From Geothrix sp. PMB-07 (GTDB lineage: Bacteria > Acidobacteriota > Holophagae > Holophagales > Holophagaceae), in contig NZ_CP132333.1 of assembly GCF_030758935.1 (NCBI RefSeq), positions 248,001-312,000 on the forward strand: a DNA stretch of 64,000 bases, read 5' to 3'. A program made the position numbers and the translations under genes. How positions within the stretch are numbered: the stretch's first letter is position 1; every line of letters begins with the position of its first letter. Shown here in pieces: positions 17,936 through 26,242 of this stretch. A model generated the notes under the pieces. The model was not told the origin of the DNA. It did not search any database and saw only the letters and a list, made by a program, of their open reading frames with translations.

Positions 17936-17969
17936 AAACCCCTGACCCTTCAACGGTTCGGGGGTTTTT
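17936..17969 (+). terminator. Terminator of left tRNA-Phe
   Basis: AAACCCCTGA pairs with TCGGGGGTTT with one internal mismatch, followed by a T run at 17965-17969. It starts 4 bases after the tRNA CCA end. Confidence 0.7.
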
Positions 17970-18034
17970 CGCGTGTGGGGATGCTGTCTCAAAGAGCCCG
18001 ATGTGATGCCCTAATTCTAACATTTGCGGGGCTG

Positions 18035-18056
18035 ATTCCCTACAAAATCCCTACAT
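18035..18056 (+). repeat. Paired CCCTACA repeats near left end (candidate integrase arm sites)
   Basis: ATTCCCTACA followed 11 bp later by another CCCTACAT. The same arrangement with the same 11-bp spacing is at 22458-22479 near the other end. About one helical turn between repeats on the same face fits a protein-binding pair. The role is inferred. Confidence 0.6.
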
Positions 18057-18315
18057 CGGATCAGAGCAGAAACCCGCGCCGATGCTGGATTTTCCTGCAC
18101 CAATGGCAGGCGAAGTCCAGGATGCCCCGTCCTGAAGCGCTGATGCCCCTACACGTCCTCGAAGCGCCCCACAGGGACGGGAGGGGTTTTATCTGATTTC
18201 GCCCCTCCTGCGCCTGACAAGGCAGGGGTGGTCAACATTCCAACGGAACCCGCATGATGAAGTCCCCGGGTTCTGCCCCACCACCGGGCAGTCAATCAAA
18301 GGCGATCGGATCTCT

Positions 18316-18975
18316 TCAATCGCCGGGCTCCCCCTCGAACCGCCCATGGGAATCGCCGTAGACCTCCCCATGTGCCTCATAAATCTTGGCGGGCAGGTCA
18401 TCGACCCCGGACATGCCAGCAAGCTCATTCGATGCCATCAGACCGAGCGTACCTGATGAGCGAAGGCAGACTACAACATCCTTTGGGTGGAAGTTCGCAC
18501 CGATCTCATTCCTTGTTACATAGGCACTCACGGCGATTTTCCCGCCATGAGTGAAGTCATGCAGCATGTTGATCGTGTCACTCAACCTTGAAAAAGTGCC
18601 GCCGTTGTAGCGCTCCACACTCTCAACATCATTAATCAACTGCTCGTAGCGGATCGGCGGGATGTTCTTCGCATACTCCTTTTCTGAAAACTCTTTGATC
18701 TGCTCGTCTGTCGCTTTCTCCAAGAACCAGACTCCACGCACAAAGGCGTCCAGTTGAGACCGCAGAAGCGCCTTCCCAGGGGCGATCATCTGCGCATCCA
18801 TCAAAAGGAGGATCCCAATTTGATGCTCCATCGAAATAAGAAACAATGCCGCTGCGATCTTGTTCCGTGGGGTCGCATCGACTGAAATGGCGTCTGTCAA
18901 CTCACGCGAGCGTCGGACCCACTCCTTCGCCATTGCGATCTCGGCATGAACCTCAGGCTGATCTCGTAGCTCCAT
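18316..18975 (-). CDS. Island protein, helical, DUF5677/DUF6988-like; function unknown
   Basis: A 219-residue, mostly helical cytoplasmic protein. A hydrophobic helix (KIAAALFLISMEHQIGILLLMDAQ) is followed by APGKALLRSQLDAFVRGVWFL. That pattern, a hydrophobic stretch then RSxxDAFVRG, recalls the DUF5677/DUF6988 group of helical bundles found on mobile and defence islands. The assignment is only by pattern. Its ATG at 18975 has a GGGGAG run just upstream. It is the last gene of the cargo block, all on the minus strand. Nothing in the sequence identifies an enzymatic site. Confidence 0.6.
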   Translation of the reverse strand: MELRDQPEVHAEIAMAKEWVRRSRELTDAISVDATPRNKIAAALFLISMEHQIGILLLMDAQMIAPGKALLRSQLDAFVRGVWFLEKATDEQIKEFSEKEYAKNIPPIRYEQLINDVESVERYNGGTFSRLSDTINMLHDFTHGGKIAVSAYVTRNEIGANFHPKDVVVCLRSSGTLGLMASNELAGMSGVDDLPAKIYEAHGEVYGDSHGRFEGEPGD

Positions 18976-19104
18976 ACTCCCCCCACCTGGGACGCCGATC
19001 CCCACCACGATTACTTTCGCAATGGAGGATAAAGCGTTTACTGTCTACACCCTATACCGTGGGGACCTGGCGCGTAATGAGCAAGGTCCCCAGACCGTGC
19101 GCCC

Positions 19105-19611
19105 TCACCCTTCCCCCTCAGAGAACGCGAAGGTCCTCATTCGGCTCATGGGGTCCCTTGGAGGGAGATCCATGTCAGCAAGCTGACAGAAGATTGCCGC
19201 ATTAGTGATCCCCATCGCTTCACGAACTCGTCCCCACTTACTCCAGTCCGCCGTGAGTACAACTCGCATCGTTTGCCCGATGCCGTCAGGAGGCACGAGT
19301 CGATCCACCGCCCAAATATGGTGTTCGATTTTCTCGATGCTCCTGCTGTCAAATGCCCTGAGAAGATTGTGGAAGGCGTGCGCCCCCGCCCGCTTGCTCA
19401 AGAACACGGCTTCAAACGCCGCATCACCCATATCCCCGAATAAAAACTTGTTCTTATTCTGCTGGTCGATGGCGAGGGCGTACAGGTGCCCCAGGAGCTC
19501 CTCGGAAAGGGCATGAACTTGTTTGAGGCGCACAAGGATGTCCTCCTTGGTTGCTTTCTGGAGGTGAAACAGGATCTCGGCTTTCAGGCGGTCGGGCACA
19601 AGGTCGGGCAT
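19105..19611 (-). CDS. Island protein, unknown function (168 residues)
   Basis: A hypothetical soluble protein with a good start: ATG at 19611 preceded by GGAGGAG at 4 bases. It is predicted mainly helical (RLKAEILFHLQKATKEDILVRLKQV; EELLGHLYALAIDQQNK) with no signal peptide, membrane segment or recognised motif. The 243 bp upstream (19612-19854) are AT-rich around 19675-19715 and probably contain its promoter. It lies between the other two island genes in the same direction but with gaps of about 130 and 240 bp, so it may be transcribed separately. I do not recognise its family. Confidence 0.6.
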   Translation of the reverse strand: MPDLVPDRLKAEILFHLQKATKEDILVRLKQVHALSEELLGHLYALAIDQQNKNKFLFGDMGDAAFEAVFLSKRAGAHAFHNLLRAFDSRSIEKIEHHIWAVDRLVPPDGIGQTMRVVLTADWSKWGRVREAMGITNAAIFCQLADMDLPPRDPMSRMRTFAFSEGEG

Positions 19612-19854
19612 GATCTCCTCCGGGTTGGTGGAGAGAGTGCCTGAAGGGGGACCCCCTAGCGCAAGACCCGGGGTCGTGATATAAAATATTGATAATAGGC
19701 TACATTGACAGAGTCATGCTCGCCTTGCGATCAGGCGTTCCCAAACAGGTCTGGTGCTTGCCTCATCCAAAAACGGAGCGTGAAAAGCCGGAATCCCCAG
19801 CAACATATACGATAGGGGGGGGTGAGTGACTGTGGGGTGAGTGTGAGGGAGCCT

Positions 19855-21168
19855 CTAAGCAGCTAACGAATTAACTCTGCTCCCTTCAGCGCAAAGTCCG
19901 ACTCCCACGAAGTAGTACCCGCCGCGATCCTTCTTCCGCTCCACTCCCGATGGGAAGCGTGCTGTCATCGCTTCACGGATGATCGCCCCGAACACCCCTC
20001 GGTGCTCCGAAACCCAGGGCGCAGCACTGCGGAACCTCACCCAGAGGTCGCCGACCGTAACACGCTGTTCTTCCCCCTTCTCACAATGCTCCACCAAGAA
20101 GTTCTGGAGGTCGTCCCACATCCCGTTCCGGATGTCCGCTCGCTTCTCAGAGCGGCGCTTGGACGACTTCTTGCTCTTTGCACTCTCCCTCTCGTGTGCC
20201 TTCCCATATGGGCGGTTCAAATCGCCGTTGTCTTTCATGTGCGAAGCGGCTTCCCGGATCGCTTTTACCCCATCGAAGTTATTTTGCTGTTCGAAGAACT
20301 GCACAATATCTTCCGTGATGGCGTCACCCCATTTCACTGCAAGCCCACGTTCCTGCACGGAAACGCCTGATTCCCAATACGCAAGTTCATAAAGGCGCTG
20401 ACTCACGCCGAGCAGAACTCCCATGCTTGGAGCGGAACCTTGGTGCGCCTCCCAAAATTCGCAAACCTCCCGGAACGTCTTCCCTTCTACCTTCGATCTC
20501 ACTTCATCGAGGGTCATGGGAACAAGGGCACCAGTCCCCACCTGCTCGTGGGTGAGATTTACGAGATCCATCATCCTCTGGAAGTAATCCACCGTCTTGG
20601 TCTTCACGCGCTCAAGATCGAGCGCCAACTTCCAATCCTCTTCATTCACAAATCGCGGGGCACCATCCCGTTCAAGAGTGTCATGGTCGATCTTGAATGG
20701 GGATCCGTCGCTACCAACCAAGAACCACATCGCAAGGTGGTATTCGAGCGGCGCTAAAAGGTCCTCACCGCCCTTCCCCTTAACCTGGAGAGGCGTATCC
20801 AGTGCGCGAGTCACTGCGTTCTGGATGTTCTCGATTCCCGCCACATGATTGTCCCCCCAGCCCGTTTCTGCTTCATTGAGCTTCGTCCGCTGAGTTCGAA
20901 GTATGCGACTTGCGACTTCACCCCCCCACTTTCCAGCAACAATGGTGTGGAAAATGAACAACTGATACTGAATTAGGCAACCTTTCCAGAATTGCTTCGC
21001 CTCCTCGGGGGCACCATCTCCTAGCGCGTCCCAACCGTCAAACGGAGATTCGTTCTTTCGAATCAACTCAAATGGCAGCATGGAAAATGCCTGCTCGGAG
21101 AACTCGAACTTGGTTGGAGCATGTTGTTTTTTTGCAAACAATGACTTCACGCCATCAAGCAAGCCCAT
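19855..21168 (-). CDS. Island protein, unknown function (437 residues)
   Basis: The largest island gene. ATG at 21168 with GGAGAG 6 bases upstream; the frame is open to 21195. The protein begins MGLLDGVKSLFAKKQ, continues with a long helical region, and has a highly charged linker near residues 325-345 (ESAKSKKSSKRRSEKRAD). It ends in a compact domain (VTVGDLWVRFRSAAPWVSEH ... GGYYFVGVGL) that looks like a winged helix of the kind found at the end of phage primase/helicase proteins. No ATPase or nuclease motif is visible. It may be a nucleic-acid-binding island protein, but the function is unassigned. Confidence 0.62.
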   Translation of the reverse strand: MGLLDGVKSLFAKKQHAPTKFEFSEQAFSMLPFELIRKNESPFDGWDALGDGAPEEAKQFWKGCLIQYQLFIFHTIVAGKWGGEVASRILRTQRTKLNEAETGWGDNHVAGIENIQNAVTRALDTPLQVKGKGGEDLLAPLEYHLAMWFLVGSDGSPFKIDHDTLERDGAPRFVNEEDWKLALDLERVKTKTVDYFQRMMDLVNLTHEQVGTGALVPMTLDEVRSKVEGKTFREVCEFWEAHQGSAPSMGVLLGVSQRLYELAYWESGVSVQERGLAVKWGDAITEDIVQFFEQQNNFDGVKAIREAASHMKDNGDLNRPYGKAHERESAKSKKSSKRRSEKRADIRNGMWDDLQNFLVEHCEKGEEQRVTVGDLWVRFRSAAPWVSEHRGVFGAIIREAMTARFPSGVERKKDRGGYYFVGVGLCAEGSRVNSLAA

Positions 21169-21349
21169 AACAGACTCTCCGTGGTCTCCCGCCATTTCAG
21201 GTTATACCAGCACGGTCAGAGTGAAGTGCCCCCACATGGTCTGACAAGATCAAACACGCTTGATCGCTTTAAGCCCCCGAACCTGGTTGCGAAGCCTCCA
21301 CGCCCCTCCGCCATGCCTTCATCGCGTCCCCCCCCGGTGGGGGGGAGCC

Positions 21350-21499
21350 GTGAACCCCACCGCATTAGTTAGCGCTGTGTCCCACACGACCGGCATCCAG
21401 ATCACGACCCCCAACGGCAAGCGGGTGTATTTGGGCTTCTCCCTGACGAGGCGAGTCGGGGCATTCCCGGGAAGCATGTCGAAGCGGCGTAGGCGGTGA
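21350..21499 (+). CDS. Possible small basic protein (49 residues)
   Basis: A short frame starting at GTG with GGGGAG two bases upstream, ending in a run of basic residues (MSKRRRR). The middle (GIQITTPNGKRVYLGFSLTRR) looks like a beta-hairpin. It lies in the 400-bp gap between the large island gene and the integrase remnant, divergent from the former. It could be chance; no homologue is recognised. Confidence 0.25.
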   Translation: MNPTALVSAVSHTTGIQITTPNGKRVYLGFSLTRRVGAFPGSMSKRRRR

Positions 21500-21500
21500 G

Positions 21501-22414
21501 CTACTTGGGACCGGGGTTGTTGATGACCTTGAACTCACCCTTTTCCAGCTTCGGTCCCCAGAACTGAATCACCGATTCTGCGTCCTCCGGCTTGCTGGCA
21601 GCTTCCCGGAGGATGGTCTGGACGGGTCCCCAGGGAAGACCAAGCCGCTGAGGGTGCCCTTGGGCATGGTGGATAGGGCGTCCCACACCCATGAAGGGAT
21701 GGGCAGCACCCGCGCCTCCTTGCCCTTTGCGCGTCCCACGGTGTAGGTCCGCTGCTCCAGGTCCATCCAGTCCCAGCGCATCCCGGCGACCTCGCTGGAG
21801 CGCAGTCCCAATCCCAGCATGACGCGCACCATCACCCGCACCTGGGGGTTCTTCGTGGCGTGGTCAAAGGCGGCGAGGAAATCCGACACACGACTGGCGG
21901 GGACGGTGGGGCGGGGCTTCCGCTGCACCCTCAGCAACTCCACCTTAAGGGCTTTCCGCAGCCTTCCGCGCTTCACGGCGAAGTTGAGGAGGGTCCGCAG
22001 GGAGATGAGGACATTGTTCGTATAGACGGGGGACCGCCCTGCCACCAGGAGGTCGTTCCTCAACTGGTCGACCATAGCTGCGTCGATGCGATCCACGGGG
22101 GTCTTGCCCAGGCGAGGGGCGATCCACACCCGCCAGTGCGCGGTGGCAGAGGTGATGTAGCGGGGACTCGCAGAAGGGGTCTTGGACGCCAGGAACTCCA
22201 GGTGGACTTCCTCCAGCAGTAGGGTTCGGCGGGTGTCCTTGAGGGCGAGCTTGCCCCGGGCGATGTCCAGGCGAAGCTGACTCAGGAACAGGGTGGCGGT
22301 CTTCAGGTCCGTGGTCTTGGTCGATCCCTGGTAGCGGACCGCATCCACCACGATGTCGTAGTTCCAGACAGACCCGCCCCGCTGGGTGAGTCCTGGGGTC
22401 TTGCTGCGTGTCAT
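21501..22414 (-). pseudogene. Tyrosine-type site-specific integrase, truncated
   Basis: The intact frame (21569-22414, 281 residues, ATG with GGAGG 5 bases upstream) has an N-terminal SAM-like DNA-binding region (residues about 50-165) and the start of the catalytic domain. Box I Arg is visible in MLGLGLRSSEVAGMRWDWMD and the beta-strand Lys in RAKGKEARVLPIP. After LVFPGD, about residue 265, homology fails. A second frame carries a few more integrase-like residues (GPVQTILREAASK) and ends at 21501. No HxxR box or nucleophilic Tyr is found in any frame, so the C-terminal catalytic half has been lost through a frameshift plus deletion. Confidence 0.75.
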
Positions 22415-22457
22415 GGCGTCCTCCGAAGTGGAGGCGCTTCAAGACAGCGGAGGGACC

Positions 22458-22479
22458 ATTCCCTACATTTCCCCTACAT
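22458..22479 (+). repeat. Paired CCCTACA repeats near right end (candidate integrase arm sites)
   Basis: ATTCCCTACA then CCCTACAT at 11-bp spacing, between the integrase start (22414) and the right tRNA copy, in the same orientation as the left pair at 18035-18056. Confidence 0.6.
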
Positions 22480-22534
22480 GGGGCGAAGGTGCTGGGCGTG
22501 GGATCTATGACCAGGGTCGCAAGTGTTGCAACCG

Positions 22535-22628
22535 GGTATCCTGATCCTTCCTGCCTGGGTAGCTCAGTTGGTAGAGCAATGGATTGAAAATCCATGTGTC
22601 GGCGGTTCGATTCCGTCTCCAGGCACCA
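22535..22628 (+). repeat. Right direct repeat of the tRNA-Phe island (attR-like)
   Basis: Second copy of the 94-bp repeat at 17839-17932, with one mismatch. Because it includes the complete tRNA and its upstream bases, either the element carries a whole tRNA gene or it sits between two ancestral tandem tRNA-Phe genes. Confidence 0.85.
22553..22628 (+). tRNA. tRNA-Phe (GAA), right copy
   Basis: Identical in sequence to the tRNA at 17857-17932, with the GAA anticodon and encoded CCA. It has its own following hairpin and keeps the 18 bp upstream. Confidence 0.97.
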
Positions 22629-22633
22629 CGTCG

Positions 22634-22653
22634 AGGCCCCCGGTTGGGGGCCT
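22634..22653 (+). terminator. Hairpin after right tRNA-Phe
   Basis: AGGCCCCC pairs with GGGGGCCT around GGTT, 6 bases after the CCA. The following bases (TGATGTTTGT) are only mildly T-rich. Confidence 0.6.
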
Positions 22654-22721
22654 TGATGTTTGTGGGTAGGCTCCGGTCATCGGTGAAATCTGATCGGAAC
22701 CATGCCTGGCCGTTGGCGGGC

Positions 22722-24037
22722 TTAGATGACGCCGCCTGCTTTCAGCTCGAGGTAGCGGTTCACCAGGGCGGTGGGGAGTTTGGCGGGGCTCACGTCCAGC
22801 ACGCCGACGCCCTGGTGGTGGATGTGCTGGAAGAGGGCTCGGCGCCGGGCCATGTAGTCGTGGGCGGCGGCGTGGTCGAGGGCGGCCTCCACATCGTGGA
22901 CGGGCTGGGCCAGCAGGCCATCGACCACGCCTTCCCGCAGGTTGGCGAGCATCACCAGGTGGCGACCTCGGAGCAGCTTCAACGCGGGCAGAAGGGTGGC
23001 GTCCTCCTCATCGCGCAGGTTGGTGATGAACACCACCAGGCTGCGTTTGCGGAACTGCTTCAGGAAGCGCTCCGCCGCCGCGAGGTAGTCCGGCGCGTGG
23101 GTGGTGGGCTGCACATCGAAGAGCTCCTGGAACAGTCTCTCCAGCGTAGCCAGGCTCTTGTGGGGCGCCACGGTGCGCGGATGGTCTTCGGCAAAGGTGG
23201 TCACGCCCACGGCGTCGCCCTGCTTCAGAGCCACGTAGCTGAGGAGGAACAGCGCGTTGAGGGCCTGGTCGAAGTGGCCCAGTTCGGTGCCATCCAGCTC
23301 GTCGAGGGGTTTCATGCGCCGCCCGCAGTCGAGCAGAAACACCACCTGCTGATCGCGCTCGTCCTGGTACTCGCGGCTGATGAGCTTGCGGCTTCGGGCG
23401 CTGGCCTTCCAGTCCACCTGGCGCAGGGTGTCGCCCTGCCGGAATTCCCGCAGCTGGTGGAAATCCAAGCCCTCACCGCGGCGGGGGCGTTTGAGGATGC
23501 CGAGCATGGACAGCCGCTGGTCCGTGGCCAGCAAGGCGTAGCGGGCGACGGCGGCAAAATCAGGGAAGACGCGCACGGGAAGGGGAGCGGGCAGGCTCAG
23601 GAGGCGGGCCCAGAGGCCGAGGCTGGTGCGAAGGCGCACCTGGATGGGGCCGAAGGCGCGCTGGCCCCGGGCCGTGGGGCGCACCTGGTAAGGCTGCTCA
23701 AGGAATCCCTGCGCCGGAAGATGGTGCTCGCTCGGCAGGCCCCGGCTGTCGAAATCCGAAGGGTGGTGGTCGAACAGCTCCACGTGCAGAGGGAACCGAG
23801 AGGGGTTGCGCAGGCGCACACGGATCTCCCGCCACTCGCCCAGGGCCAGGCTGGATGGGGCTTCCCGCGCTCCGCTGAGCTGCTTGGGCCAGAGGGTGAG
23901 GAGGAGGTCCAGCAGGAGGAACCCCAGCAACACCCAGCCGCAGATGCGCCAGACCGGCATCAGGCGCGCCCACACCGAGGCCGCCAGACCCAGCAGGGTC
24001 CAGGCGGCCAGGAGGCGGAGCAGGGGGAGGGTGGGGA

Positions 24038-24041
<4 letters not shown>
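22722..24041 (-). CDS. DUF58 domain protein
   Basis: A 439-residue protein with two N-terminal membrane helices (residues about 5-50) and a DUF58 domain. The DUF58 signature is visible as RRGEGLDFHQLREFRQGDTL followed by RQVDWKASARSRKLISREYQ near residues 205-245. A von Willebrand A-like fold follows (VVFLLDCGRRM; SLVVFITNLRDEED). DUF58 proteins are regularly encoded beside MoxR ATPases and are thought to act with them in assembling or activating envelope proteins. It is the last gene of the operon; its ATG overlaps the MoxR gene's stop by 4 bp. Confidence 0.93.
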
Positions 24042-25033
<992 letters not shown>

Positions 25034-25069
25034 GAGGCGGTCCCGTGAAGATGCTTGGTCAGTGGGCGA

Positions 25070-26242
25070 TCAGAGGCGTTGCCGGAGGCGTTCGAGGGTG
25101 AGGAGATCCTGGGCCAGCTGATGGGAGGATCGGCCCGGCCGAGCATCCAGCGCAGCGCCGATGGCATCGGCGTTGCCGCCCGCGGTCTGGGCCAACCAGG
25201 CGGCGCGGGCGCCGAGGTCCATGGATTCGTAGGCGGGGTTCAGGCGTTGGGCCCGGCGCTCCAGAGCTTCGCGGGTGCAGGCCACCAGGTGGGGTGCGGC
25301 GCCGCCATGCCAGAGCAGACGCGCGCTGGCGCTGAGGTGCTCCAGCAGGGAACGCCGCTGCGGCTTGGCCTCGGGCAGCATGGGGCCGAAGCGGGGCCAG
25401 CCCTTCCACACCCAGGCGCCCACGAGCGCCAGCAGGGCCAGCAGCGGCGCCCGCGCGTGCTCCCACACCCAACTGAAGAGGGACAGCTCCACGGGGCGCG
25501 ACCAGATCACCACCGGAGCACATCCCGACTGCAGGGCCAGAAGCCGCTGCACGTAGGCTGCGTGATCCAGTTGCCCCAGGGAATCGCGGTAGACGAAGTT
25601 GAGATCCGGCGTGAGGGTGATGCGCCCCTTGCCTTCGACGCGGGTGAGCAGCACCTCCAGGCCCTTGTCGCCCAGGCTGTAGCTCCACGCCTTGGCATCC
25701 TCGGGTACCAGGCGCCACCGCGCCGTGCGGCGCACCCGGTAGGGCTGTTCTCCGTCGTGGAAGGTGTCCGTGTCCTCCTGCTGCTTTGCCTCCGTCAGGT
25801 TCGGCTCACCGGCCTGCTTGTTCTGAAGGGTGACGCCCAGGGTCTGGTGCAGCAGGGCCAGGCCTCGGTCATCGTTGAAGGGTGCGGCGGTGCCATCGGT
25901 CAGCAGGTGGCCACCGCGGCGCACCCAAGCCAGCAGGGTGTCCACCTCGGTTTGCGTCAGAGGCTGGCTCAGGTGGAGCAGCAACACAACGGCCCCTTCG
26001 GGCAGTTCCGGGGCCACTACTTCGCCGCCCTTCCGCTGCACGAGGCGGCCTTCGGCCTCCAGCCACTTCTGCAGCAGGAGGGTGGGGTTCTCCAGGGCCT
26101 CGCCGCGCAGCCCCACCTCGATGCTCTGGGGCGCTCGGCGGAAGGAATGGCGGCTCAGCCACACCAGTGTGGCGCACCCCGCGAGGAAGGCCATCAGGAG
26201 GGTGAACAAAAGTCGCCGCATCGCGCTCGGGCCGGAACTCAT
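25070..26242 (-). CDS. DUF4350 domain membrane protein
   Basis: A 390-residue protein with an N-terminal membrane anchor (MRRLLFTLLMAFLAGCATLVW), a DUF4350-type domain and a second transmembrane helix near residues 270-290 (APLLALLALVGAWVWKGW). A cytoplasmic helical tail follows. The DUF4350 part shows PTLLLQKWLEAEGRLVQRK and LLAWVRRGGHLLTDG, the fold of GATase-like sensors of this family. The start at 26242 is set by an ATGA overlap with the end of the DUF4129 gene; the frame stays open to 26269. The position inside a MoxR operon is typical for DUF4350. Confidence 0.85.
   Translation of the reverse strand: MSSGPSAMRRLLFTLLMAFLAGCATLVWLSRHSFRRAPQSIEVGLRGEALENPTLLLQKWLEAEGRLVQRKGGEVVAPELPEGAVVLLLHLSQPLTQTEVDTLLAWVRRGGHLLTDGTAAPFNDDRGLALLHQTLGVTLQNKQAGEPNLTEAKQQEDTDTFHDGEQPYRVRRTARWRLVPEDAKAWSYSLGDKGLEVLLTRVEGKGRITLTPDLNFVYRDSLGQLDHAAYVQRLLALQSGCAPVVIWSRPVELSLFSWVWEHARAPLLALLALVGAWVWKGWPRFGPMLPEAKPQRRSLLEHLSASARLLWHGGAAPHLVACTREALERRAQRLNPAYESMDLGARAAWLAQTAGGNADAIGAALDARPGRSSHQLAQDLLTLERLRQRL

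Larger units (their letters stand above)
17933..22552. mobile_element. Genomic island between two tRNA-Phe copies (integrase-degenerate)
   Basis: The 4.6-kb segment between the two 94-bp direct repeats holds three minus-strand genes without clear homologues, a possible small gene and a truncated tyrosine integrase at the right end facing inward. Paired CCCTACA repeats sit just inside both ends. Base composition is lower in GC than the flanking operons. This is the usual architecture of a tRNA-targeting integrative element, but the integrase lacks its C-terminal catalytic half, so the island is probably fixed. The 383 bp 17933-18315 contain the tRNA terminator and one arm-site pair; I see no gene in them. 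Confidence 0.82.
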
